From Pseudomonadota bacterium (GTDB taxonomy: Bacteria; Pseudomonadota; Zetaproteobacteria; Mariprofundales; Mariprofundaceae), in NCBI GenBank assembly GCA_002401635.1, contig NVTQ01000001.1, positions 21,063-27,614 on the forward strand: a stretch of 6,552 nt of DNA, in the 5' to 3' direction. Under the pieces are notes generated by a model, which was given only the letters and a program-made list of their open reading frames with translations, had not been told where the DNA came from and did not search any database. Both the position numbers and the translations under genes were made by a program. How positions within the stretch are numbered: position 1 is the first letter of the stretch; each line of letters starts with the position of its first letter. Below, one piece after another: positions 1 to 3,992 of this stretch.

Positions 1-89
1 ACTTCTTGATGTTGGTCGATATAGGAATAGGCTAGCTGTAGTGCTTTTAGCAACAAAAGTTCTCTAAGTGTTAGTTTTTCTTTTCCCAT
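1..89 (-). CDS. Hypothetical protein, 3' end outside the window
   Basis: Reading leftward from an ATG at 89-87, the frame stays open to the window edge and gives 29 residues beginning MGKEKLTLRELLLLKALQLA. The ATG has an AAGGA Shine-Dalgarno (SD) site at 102-98 with 8-nt spacing, so the start is well supported. The visible part is a Leu-rich, probably helical segment (residues 5-20) with a basic N-terminus. No family is recognisable. It starts 18 nt after the stop of the gene at 108-485, so the two are probably co-transcribed. Confidence 0.7.
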   Translation of the reverse strand, partial: MGKEKLTLRELLLLKALQLAYSYIDQHQE

Positions 90-107
90 AAAAACAATCC
101 TTTTTTA

Positions 108-485
108 TTAAGATGCTATCATATAAACATTATTTATTTTAGTCCATGCTTCATGTTGAGACAAGTCCCGTTCTGGGATTGTCGTCCACTTACCTAGATT
201 GATAGAGTCCTTTAAAGGGTCTATATAAACAAGTTGAGCACTAGGGGTCCCAGTAGTATAGACAACTAACATTGACTCTTGTTGGAATCTAGTGGCAAGG
301 TCCATGACTACATTAAAAGAGTCTCGTAAGTCGAACCCATGGATGCCTGTTAGGTCTATCTCATAGGATGAGTTAACCTCTCCTTTATATGAACCGATAC
401 AAGGAGTAACTCTGGAAAGATCTATTCCCGAGTCTAGTATGTTTTTGAGATCGTTGCTTGAGTTTAGTTCTATATATATTTTCAT
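108..485 (-). CDS. Hypothetical protein, 125 aa
   Basis: The protein starts MKIYIELNSSNDLKNILDSG and ends in NNVYMIAS. I do not recognise the family. It looks soluble and alpha/beta: a beta-type start (KIYIEL), a middle segment GIHGFDLRDSFNVVMDLATR that reads as a helix, and a strand (MLVVYTT) followed by SAQLVYIDPL. There is no signal peptide or membrane segment. The frame could run upstream to a TTG at 644, but the ATG at 485-483 has AAAGGA (498-493) 7 nt before it. The 53-residue extension lacks an SD and reads like untranslated AT-rich DNA, so I take the ATG. It is the first gene of the leftward operon, followed after 18 nt by the gene cut by the window edge. Confidence 0.8.
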   Translation of the reverse strand: MKIYIELNSSNDLKNILDSGIDLSRVTPCIGSYKGEVNSSYEIDLTGIHGFDLRDSFNVVMDLATRFQQESMLVVYTTGTPSAQLVYIDPLKDSINLGKWTTIPERDLSQHEAWTKINNVYMIAS

Positions 486-504
486 AGTTAGATCCTTTGT
501 TACT

Positions 505-533
505 GTTATAATACTTATCGGAAGAGAAAGCAA
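505..533 (-). promoter_or_regulatory. Weak candidate sigma70 promoter for the leftward operon
   Basis: On the minus strand TTGCTT (533-528) and TATAAC (510-505) are 17 nt apart. The -10 is one base off consensus but the -35 matches at only three positions. The predicted +1 is A at 498, which would give a leader of only 13 nt beginning with the SD AAAGGA. The true promoter may lie further upstream in the 500-870 region. Confidence 0.3.
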
Positions 534-559
534 TAACTTTAATGAATAGTATAAATAGT

Positions 560-574
560 TTCTCAATGTGAGAA
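560..574. repeat. 15-bp perfect dyad TTCTCA-ATG-TGAGAA
   Basis: Six-base arms flank a 3-bp centre. The dyad lies about 75 bp upstream of the start at 485 and upstream of the weak leftward promoter. It could be an operator for a dimeric regulator, or a small RNA hairpin. Nothing else in the window carries the same dyad, so this is only a symmetric site. Confidence 0.3.
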
Positions 575-645
575 GAGAGAGGTAATAAAAAGATATAACA
601 TTTTCAGTTACCCTTTTTCCCACAACACTACAATACTCAAACAAT

Positions 646-717
646 CCTAAAGCCTTATCCTATTCTTGTCTCATTTTGATATGGTGGCTACTTAGCTCTT
701 GACTTCCCTAAAGCCTT
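646..717 (+). repeat. Direct repeat pair CCTAAAGCCTT
   Basis: The 11-mer CCTAAAGCCTT occurs at 646-656 and again at 707-717, 61 bp apart, both between genes. The second copy lies in the spacer of the candidate promoter at 699-727; the first has no promoter-like hexamers at matching positions. It may be a short duplication or a protein binding site. Confidence 0.45.
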
Positions 718-727
718 GTGCTAACCT
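699..727 (+). promoter_or_regulatory. Candidate extended -10 promoter for an orphan RNA
   Basis: TTGACT (699-704) and TAACCT (722-727) are 17 nt apart, with a TG at 719-720 one base before the -10 (extended -10). The -35 is one base off consensus. The -10 matches only three of six positions, but these include the leading TA and the final T. The predicted start is near 733-734. No gene follows on the plus strand before the terminator at 833-869. Confidence 0.4.
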
Positions 728-733
728 GTAAGA

Positions 734-869
734 GTAATAACATAGAGACTAAGGTCTAGCACCCCGTTAGATAAACGTCTCAACCTGAGCTATCCATGTC
801 CGTCTTACGACATATGCTCTCTATTTTTCTAGGGCCTCACATCTCATTAGATGCATGAGGTCTTTTTTT
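734..869 (+). ncRNA. Putative phage small RNA, about 136 nt
   Basis: This is a transcription unit inferred from a promoter-like sequence ending at 727 and an intrinsic terminator at 833-869, with no usable open frame between. Possible local helices are AGAC/GTCT (746-749 with 754-757), GAGAC/GTCTC (745-749 with 777-781), CGTT/AACG (765-768 with 774-777), CTCA/TGAG (779-782 with 786-789) and ATGTC/GACAT (796-800 with 809-813). Some of these are mutually exclusive. A pyrimidine- and U-rich stretch (816-829) precedes the terminator, as in many Hfq-binding small RNAs. The 740-799 part is vaguely cloverleaf-like but has no valid tRNA anticodon or T arm. Target and role are unknown; low G+C shadow helices could mislead here. 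Confidence 0.35.
833..869 (+). terminator. Rho-independent terminator with no gene upstream
   Basis: GGCCTCA (833-839) pairs with TGAGGTC (856-862), with one G-U pair. CATCT (840-844) pairs with AGATG (849-853) around a CATT loop, with a two-base bulge (CA, 854-855). Seven Ts follow at 863-869. The hairpin is followed by As rather than Ts when read on the other strand, so it works rightward. The nearest gene on its left is on the opposite strand, so it should end a non-coding transcript. Confidence 0.7.
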
Positions 870-955
870 ATCTGGAATAGTTATTGCATTATTACAATTA
901 GTATGCCAAAGGATTTATTCTCATGCTGAGATTTTTTATTGGTATGGTATGTGCA

Positions 956-973
956 GGGTAGGGGGGGTAGGGG
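956..973 (+). other. G-quadruplex motif
   Basis: The plus strand carries G3, TA, G7, TA, G4. The G7 run can be split into two G3 runs with a 1-nt loop, so the stretch satisfies four runs of at least three Gs with loops of 1-2 nt. It stands alone in AT-rich intergenic DNA, about 70 bp upstream of P1, on the non-template strand for rightward transcription. Confidence 0.65.
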
Positions 974-1040
974 TAATCTGATAGGTGTATCGAACTTGCA
1001 TAGGTCAGCAGCACATTATCAAATATTCTAATATACGCAC

Positions 1041-1069
1041 TTGACAACAAACACATAACATGGTATTAT
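1041..1069 (+). promoter_or_regulatory. P1, near-consensus sigma70 promoter
   Basis: TTGACA (1041-1046), a 17-nt spacer and TATTAT (1064-1069), with predicted +1 at A1076. An A/T-rich stretch (about 1018-1035) just upstream resembles an UP element, and one ATACGCAC copy abuts the -35. The leader is short, 17 nt, and carries the SD AGGAGA of the gene at 1093. Such a promoter should be read by unmodified host RNA polymerase. Confidence 0.85.
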
Positions 1070-1092
1070 TACTATAACAGGAGAATAACTAT

Positions 1093-1227
1093 ATGAAATT
1101 CCTCAAATGCTTCTTTATCCTGCTTCTAACAGCAGTAGCAGCCAACGCACCTGGATGGATAGGCTGTGTAGCCCCCCTTCTCCTAGCTAGTGCCTTATTA
1201 AACAATATAACCAAGAAGGACCTATGA
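1093..1227 (+). CDS. Small hydrophobic membrane or secreted peptide, 44 aa
   Basis: The ATG at 1093 follows an AGGAGA SD (1079-1084) by 8 nt and lies 17 nt after the predicted P1 start. The product begins MKFLKCFFILLLTAVAANAP and ends LLNNITKKDL. A Lys-flanked hydrophobic segment (residues 3-18) is followed by ANA-P and a second hydrophobic stretch (22-37), then a charged tail. It could be an exported peptide, though Pro after the possible cleavage site is unfavourable, or a two-helix membrane hairpin. Its last four bases (ATGA) overlap the next gene's start, indicating translational coupling. The gene is visibly more G+C-rich than the genes further right. Family unknown; a small lysis or membrane-modifying role would be a guess. 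Confidence 0.7.
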   Translation: MKFLKCFFILLLTAVAANAPGWIGCVAPLLLASALLNNITKKDL

Positions 1228-1478
1228 GCTTTAGTAAATATATAACACATAATACGCACAAACTAGGTAAAGTAGCCTTAGACGAGGATACAGCTGAGTT
1301 TGCTTTCAATAAGAAGCAACAGAAGGCTTATGCAATAGGCTTTGACGTGGGGGCTGTATTAGCAGCCAGGATAGCTGCTAGAGTGGTGCATGGGCAATCC
1401 TCGGACCAGAATATCAAATTAAAGATAGAACAGGCTATAGAAGAGTATAGGGCTGAGTATAAAGAAAGGATGAAATAG
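1224..1478 (+). CDS. Hypothetical protein, 84 aa
   Basis: The start ATG overlaps the previous stop (ATGA), with AAGAAGGA (1213-1220) only 3 nt before it, so coupling probably helps initiation. The protein is Lys-rich near the N-terminus. It has an Ala/Gly-rich central helix (GFDVGAVLAARIAARVVHGQ, residues 39-58) and a highly charged C-terminal helix (EEYRAEYKERMK). The central segment is amphipathic rather than clearly transmembrane. I do not recognise the family. It lies between a membrane peptide and another small unknown protein in the P1 operon. Confidence 0.8.
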   Translation: MSFSKYITHNTHKLGKVALDEDTAEFAFNKKQQKAYAIGFDVGAVLAARIAARVVHGQSSDQNIKLKIEQAIEEYRAEYKERMK

Positions 1479-1660
1479 TGTTCAAATTAGAAGAGTTCAT
1501 TGTTTATTATGAAAATACACAAGAAATGGCTGTTATTAAGGCTTATTACTTTGATTCTGGGCATGTTAGTTATGTAATGGATCTAGGGCATATACAAATC
1601 AATGTTATAAGAGCAAATGATCATATCCAAGAAGCCTTTGTTTACATAGACAAATTATAA
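1478..1660 (+). CDS. Hypothetical protein, 60 aa, GTG start
   Basis: The GTG at 1478 shares its first base with the stop of the upstream gene (TAGTG) and has AAAGGA (1465-1470) 7 nt upstream. The product begins MFKLEEFIVYYENTQEMAVI and looks all-beta, with alternating hydrophobic residues (HVSYVMDL, HIQINVIR, AFVYIDKL). There is no signal or zinc motif. Function unknown. It is the last gene before P2, which begins 4 nt after its stop. I see no terminator between them, so P1 transcripts could run on into the P2 unit. Confidence 0.75.
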   Translation: MFKLEEFIVYYENTQEMAVIKAYYFDSGHVSYVMDLGHIQINVIRANDHIQEAFVYIDKL

Positions 1661-1663
1661 AGC

Positions 1664-1692
1664 TTGACAATTATACGCACATATGATACTAT
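1664..1692 (+). promoter_or_regulatory. P2, strong sigma70 promoter with extended -10
   Basis: TTGACA (1664-1669), a 17-nt spacer and TACTAT (1687-1692), with TG at 1684-1685 forming an extended -10. The predicted +1 is A1699. One ATACGCAC copy (1673-1680) lies in the spacer, where a bound protein would block or remodel polymerase. It drives the four-gene unit ending in the sigma-factor gene. Confidence 0.85.
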
Positions 1693-1698
1693 ACCTAT

Positions 1699-1834
1699 AT
1701 AATACGCAGCAGAAGGCTTTCTAGAGGATTTTAAAGTCAAATGAAGGGTAAGCAGTAGGGTCCCGCTCTACAAAGCAATACAGAGGCTTACATAACGCTT
1801 AGAATAGATATTACATCTATGTAAGAAGGGGTTT
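1699..1834 (+). promoter_or_regulatory. Long structured 5' leader of the P2 operon
   Basis: The predicted P2 transcript has 136 nt before its first gene, long for a genome with otherwise minimal gaps. It can form AGAA-GGCT-TTCT (1711-1722), a hairpin at 1755-1771 (GTAGGG against GCTCTAC with one G-U, loop TCCCG) and ATAGAT-ATTAC-ATCTAT (1804-1820). A competing longer helix pairs CTTACATA (1787-1794) with TATGTAAG (1818-1825). The last two end directly at the SD AAGAAGGGG (1823-1831), so they could control access to it. A five-codon ORF (MKGKQ, 1741-1758) follows AGAGGA by 12 nt, and its stop falls in the 1755-1771 hairpin. No known riboswitch class is recognisable. Confidence 0.4.
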
Positions 1835-2026
1835 ATGAGTAAAATTAGACTATATTGGATTAGAACGGACGAGGATCACGCATATGACAGTGTTGAAGAA
1901 GCTCATGGAGGAGAACATATTCGTTCTTCTTATGAAGTAGTACCTGTTATTGAAAAAAGTGCGTATGATAAGGTAGTTAGGGACTTAAAAGAAGCTAATG
2001 AGAAGATTAAAAGGGATAAATTATGA
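1835..2026 (+). CDS. Hypothetical protein, 63 aa, RLYW start
   Basis: The ATG at 1835 lies 3 nt after AAGAAGGGG (1823-1831), so the SD is strong but close. The protein begins MSKIRLYWIRTDEDHAYDSV. Its second half, VVPVIEKSAYDKVVRDLKEA (residues 36-55), turns into a charged helix, probably a short coiled coil, ending KIKRDKL. Family unknown. The stop overlaps the next start as ATGA. The coding DNA contains the inverted ATACGCAC copy (1959-1966). Codons 5-8 (RLYW) share a 13-bp DNA identity with the start of the gene at 2198. Confidence 0.75.
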   Translation: MSKIRLYWIRTDEDHAYDSVEEAHGGEHIRSSYEVVPVIEKSAYDKVVRDLKEANEKIKRDKL

Positions 2027-2208
2027 CTACCTGTAAAATATGCAATAAACCTAAAGTTCGCAATCCCAAAGGAGTGTCTCCTAACGGAAAAAGGCGTTAT
2101 TATGTGGATGAGAACGGGGACAGCTGGATGGGGATGAAATGTCCTCACTGTTATAAGATTGCTAATAGAGAAAGAATGAGAATAGCCAGGAGAAAAGATG
2201 ACAAGTAG
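2023..2208 (+). CDS. Small zinc-ribbon-like protein, 61 aa
   Basis: Two CxxC pairs, C4/C7 (TCKICNKPK) and C40/C43 (MKCPHCYK), are spaced as in a zinc ribbon. A basic hairpin region lies between them (NGKRRYYVDENGDSWMG, residues 21-37) and a very basic tail ends RMRIARRKDDK. This architecture suits nucleic-acid or protein binding; the target is unknown. The start is ATGA-coupled to the previous gene, with AAAAGGGA 6 nt before it. The 3' end overlaps the next gene by 11 nt. Its position just before a membrane protein and the sigma factor could suggest a transcription role, but that is inference. Confidence 0.8.
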   Translation: MTTCKICNKPKVRNPKGVSPNGKRRYYVDENGDSWMGMKCPHCYKIANRERMRIARRKDDK

Positions 2209-2383
2209 ACTATATTGGTTCATAAACCTAATTATACTCATGATAACTAATGGAGTCATGGTAGCCCTGGCCTGTCTTATCGTAGATATAAAATTCTATC
2301 CTACTTGGATACTTAGTGTTGTATTTTCTTTAATATTTTTAGTATATCTTAAGAAAGGACCAGATTCTGATGGAAATAAGTGA
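2198..2383 (+). CDS. Two-helix membrane protein, 61 aa
   Basis: The product starts MTSRLYWFINLIILMITNGV. It has two hydrophobic segments, about residues 7-29 and 34-51, joined by DIKFYP, and ends KKGPDSDGNK, predicted to face the cytoplasm. The ATG at 2198 has AGGAG (2188-2192) 5 nt upstream and overlaps the preceding gene by 11 nt. It overlaps the sigma gene by 14 nt, so their translation is probably linked. The size and topology resemble small phage membrane proteins, including holin-like or antiholin-like ones. No lysis genes are nearby, so I make no such call. Confidence 0.75.
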   Translation: MTSRLYWFINLIILMITNGVMVALACLIVDIKFYPTWILSVVFSLIFLVYLKKGPDSDGNK

Positions 2384-2849
2384 TGAGGATTATCATTTTA
2401 TAAAGAAGGTATCTAGAAAGTACTCCAGGCGTCCTCAAGATGCCGACGATATAGCCCACATAAGCGCTATCCGATACTGTACCTCTTCTTTTGAGATAAA
2501 AACTAAGAAAAGCTCTTATATATTCAAGCTAGTGAGAAATTGTGCTTTCAATTTCTATAGAGGAGAAAAAAGCCTGTGTAGTTTAGAGGCTCTAGGAGAT
2601 CCCTACTTTGATACTGTCCTAAAAGACAAGGTAGATATAGTATCTTTACTAAACAGCGTAGAAAAGCTTCCTCAGAAGCAGAAGAAGTGCTTTCAGCTTA
2701 GATTTGATGGTCTCAAATTTGGAGAGATAGGATCTGAGCTAGGAATATCACTAGATTCGGCAAAAGCGAACTATTATAACGCTGTAAAGAAGCTGAGGCC
2801 TAGATTAAAGTATTCTGGATTTTATATTGACAAAATAGCATCTTTTTGA
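2370..2849 (+). CDS. Sigma-70 family RNA polymerase sigma factor (ECF-like), 159 aa
   Basis: Residues about 7-66 resemble sigma region 2: a helical start, DADDIAHISAIR (25-35, the counterpart of the DaeDl-Q-vfl-a core helix), and then SYIFKLVRNCAFNFYRGEK, matching the usual aYLyrvarN-a-d-yR block. Residues 99-147 resemble region 4, from LPQKQKKCFQLRFDG to the helix-turn-helix FGEIGSELGISLDSAKANYY and NAVKKLRPRL. Regions 1 and 3 are absent, as in extracytoplasmic-function sigmas, and the length fits. A short tail (YSGFYIDKIASF) follows region 4. Known sigmas of this type bind core polymerase and choose promoters, so this phage copy may switch host polymerase to other phage genes. The gene has a rather distant SD (AAGGA, 2355-2359, 10 nt), overlaps the previous gene and carries P3 in its 3' end. 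It could alternatively be a sigma-like regulator that no longer initiates. Confidence 0.85.
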   Translation: MEISDEDYHFIKKVSRKYSRRPQDADDIAHISAIRYCTSSFEIKTKKSSYIFKLVRNCAFNFYRGEKSLCSLEALGDPYFDTVLKDKVDIVSLLNSVEKLPQKQKKCFQLRFDGLKFGEIGSELGISLDSAKANYYNAVKKLRPRLKYSGFYIDKIASF

Positions 2850-2855
2850 TATACT
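2827..2855 (+). promoter_or_regulatory. P3, sigma70 promoter inside the sigma-factor gene
   Basis: TTGACA (2827-2832), 17 nt and TATACT (2850-2855), within the last codons of the sigma gene. The -10 ends at 2855, so a standard 6-nt discriminator puts +1 at A2862, the A of the next gene's ATG. A perfect 13-bp palindrome, ATATAC-T-GTATAT (2849-2861), covers the -10 to the start point and could be an operator, although AT-rich palindromes are common. Confidence 0.8.
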
Positions 2856-2861
2856 GTATAT

Positions 2862-3119
2862 ATGTTTAAATTAGGAATGTTAGTTATGTGTGTAATGGAG
2901 CTTCAGGTTTATCAAGGATCTGGAGTTAAGTACGTTAGCGCAGAGATCCCTTGTAAAGTAGAGAGAGTGGGGCTACAAGAAGTTCCTGACGAAGTAGACT
3001 TTCCTGTACTACTGGTTAATTGTACAGAAAGCTTCGACACAAAATTAAGTTTTAAATTGACTGATAGTGCTGGTAATAGGCCTGTTAGGAATATTATTGG
3101 TAATAGAACATGCTTCTGA
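2862..3119 (+). CDS. Hypothetical protein, 85 aa, possibly translated from a leaderless mRNA
   Basis: The frame starts MFKLGMLVMCVMELQVYQGS and has four Cys residues. It looks like a small beta-barrel protein (FKLGMLV and CKVERV segments, later FPVLLVNCTE), but I do not recognise it. The ATG at 2862 has no SD and coincides with the predicted P3 start, hence a leaderless reading. An in-frame ATG at 2886 has TTAGGA (2871-2876) 9 nt before it and would give a 77-aa form. I keep 2862 because FKLGMLV resembles the first strand of small barrel folds, but the choice is open. A 42-nt gap follows, containing a short hairpin (3132-3146). Confidence 0.65.
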   Translation: MFKLGMLVMCVMELQVYQGSGVKYVSAEIPCKVERVGLQEVPDEVDFPVLLVNCTESFDTKLSFKLTDSAGNRPVRNIIGNRTCF

Positions 3120-3161
3120 AACGGGACCGGAGTTTTGGAACAAAACGACTGTAGGAAGACT

Positions 3162-3293
3162 ATGATAGAATTTTATAAGACCATGGGATTTAATACTATT
3201 GATATAACAAAAGCAAACGGACATAGTAACTCCTTTAAAGATAGCCCGTTAAAAGATATAATAATTGCTGTGGATCTTTGGATTAGAGGATAA
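3162..3293 (+). CDS. Hypothetical 43-aa ORF, possible N-terminal part of a split gene
   Basis: The ATG at 3162 has AGGA (3153-3156) 5 nt upstream and a hairpin (GTTTTG-GAA-CAAAAC, 3132-3146) a little before. The product begins MIEFYKTMGFNTIDITKANG and ends AVDLWIRG at a TAA. Family unknown. It overlaps by 29 nt the +1 frame that runs 3265-3450, which lacks a good start of its own. A single +1 shift between 3265 and 3290 would give one protein of about 95 aa. This could be two genes, a programmed frameshift, a mutation or a sequence error. Confidence 0.5.
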   Translation: MIEFYKTMGFNTIDITKANGHSNSFKDSPLKDIIIAVDLWIRG

Positions 3294-3450
3294 TCACGGT
3301 CTTATAAAAGGGATGTCCTTTTCTAAAGAGTTTGATAAGGCGTTTAGAAAAGAATATAAAGTAGGACCTTTATTTGGTATAAGAACTATTATAGGAGATA
3401 GTGTTGTTATAGTAGAAAGTTCCCAAAAAGAAAATATAAAGGTGTATTAA
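3265..3450 (+). CDS. Hypothetical ORF with unresolved start, possible C-terminal part of a split gene
   Basis: The open frame begins at a TTG directly after an in-frame TAA (3262-3264) and has no SD. The next start, ATG 3313, has AAAAGGG immediately against it, too close for normal initiation, and would give 45 aa beginning MSFSKEFDKAFRKEYKVGPL. The sequence reads as genuine protein: a basic helix, then beta strands (FGIRTIIGDSVVIVESS). The stop lies 2 nt before the next ATG. The lack of a usable start suggests either coupling to, or frameshift fusion with, the ORF at 3162-3293. Coordinates give the full open frame. Confidence 0.55.
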   Translation: MLWIFGLEDNHGLIKGMSFSKEFDKAFRKEYKVGPLFGIRTIIGDSVVIVESSQKENIKVY

Positions 3451-3452
3451 AT

Positions 3453-3989
3453 ATGAATATTATATATATAAGTACGAAGACGTCCTTAACTGAAAAAAAA
3501 GAAGATATAGAAAACGCAATCAAAAAGTTCACTACTGATAAACCTATATGGTATCCTACAAGTAAGATTCTAAAGTACCCTTCAGTATACATATATATCT
3601 ACGATTTTGATGATGATAAGCACAAAGCAACAAGTTTTTCTTACATGGTAGAATCAGTACCGGCTCTCTGCAGACTAAAGGTGCCGACTATGGTTCATCA
3701 TGGTAAAACTAGATTAAGTCTAGAGTTTAAAGATGTACTGGGCCAAGAATACCAAGATGTAATATTCCCAAACAACTCTAGTCCGGTTACTATTTTAAAA
3801 GCAGGTACTCCTCAAACAATTACTACAGGATTACTATATAATCCTAATACTGGTAACTATGACGACATTAAAGAAACTTATCAACCTAAAAAGAGTTTAG
3901 CCCCAAAAGGATGTGAACATTCCTGGAAAGAGTATCTAGGACTAACAGATTCTTTTGATTTTTGCGAACACTGTGATAAAAAGAGGTAA
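3453..3989 (+). CDS. Hypothetical protein with C-terminal zinc knuckle, 178 aa
   Basis: The N-terminal two thirds (MNIIYISTKTSLTEKKEDIE to about residue 145) are soluble and beta-rich, with YPSVYIYIYDFDDD (42-55), and match no family I know. The C-terminus carries a compact metal site, C154-E-H156 and C171-E-H-C174 (GCEHSWKEYLGLTDSFDFCE, 153-172). This C-x-H...C-x-x-C arrangement recurs at the ends of small phage proteins and probably binds one zinc. The ATG at 3453 has AAAGG (3438-3442) 10 nt upstream and follows the previous stop by 2 nt. The exonuclease gene starts 3 nt after its stop. The protein could recognise nucleic acid or a host protein; this is not shown by sequence. Confidence 0.75.
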   Translation: MNIIYISTKTSLTEKKEDIENAIKKFTTDKPIWYPTSKILKYPSVYIYIYDFDDDKHKATSFSYMVESVPALCRLKVPTMVHHGKTRLSLEFKDVLGQEYQDVIFPNNSSPVTILKAGTPQTITTGLLYNPNTGNYDDIKETYQPKKSLAPKGCEHSWKEYLGLTDSFDFCEHCDKKR

Positions 3990-3992
3990 TTA

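Larger units (their letters stand above)
486..1092. other. Divergent intergenic region without a protein gene
   Basis: About 600 bp separate the leftward gene starting at 485 from the rightward gene starting at 1093. Short open frames exist, but none has both a good start site and protein-like composition. In order, the stretch holds a weak leftward promoter, a dyad (560-574), two copies of an 11-mer, a candidate promoter plus small RNA plus intrinsic terminator (699-869), a G-rich four-run motif (956-973), and the strong rightward promoter P1. Between 870 and 955 I see only AT-rich DNA. Such regions can hold origins, but I see no iterons or DnaA-type boxes that would support one here. Confidence 0.6.
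1033..1966. repeat. Four copies of the 8-mer ATACGCAC
   Basis: Copies lie at 1033-1040 (directly abutting the P1 -35), 1252-1259 (inside the second P1 gene), 1673-1680 (spacer of P2) and, inverted as GTGCGTAT, 1959-1966 (inside the gene at 1835-2026). A one-base variant, ATACGCAG, is at 1702-1709. I found no further exact copy outside 1033-1966. The link to two promoters suggests a regulator binding site. The two intragenic copies and the differing positions relative to the -35 weaken this. Confidence 0.5.

Noticed and set aside
486..644. Upstream extension of the gene at 108-485 to a TTG at 644
   Set aside because: The extension has no SD, is AT-driven in composition and overlaps the intergenic dyad and promoter. 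The internal ATG at 485 has AAAGGA at good spacing.
740..799. tRNA-like cloverleaf on either strand (acceptor-like ACATGGA/TCTATGT on the minus strand)
   Set aside because: There is no T arm with a TTC-like loop, no valid anticodon loop and an abnormal D arm. The plus-strand acceptor has an A-C mismatch. Not a tRNA gene.
796..858. 20-codon ORF from the ATG at 796
   Set aside because: No ribosome site, and it runs through the terminator hairpin.
923..961. 12-codon ORF MLRFFIGMVCAG with AAAGGA upstream
   Set aside because: It is very short, has no promoter-like sequence at correct spacing upstream, and ends in the G-rich tract. Probably chance.
1258..1478. Reading the Ala-rich helix of the 84-aa protein as a membrane span
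   Set aside because: The segment contains two Arg and an Asp on one face and looks amphipathic; no clear 18-20-residue apolar run.
1930..2259. 109-aa minus-strand ORF
   Set aside because: It is antisense to three well-supported genes with SDs and ATGA overlaps. No start signal of its own.
3407..3592. Minus-strand ORF with hydrophobic segments
   Set aside because: It is antisense to the 3453-3989 gene. The apparent hydrophobicity is the mirror of Lys/Asn/Asp-rich codons.
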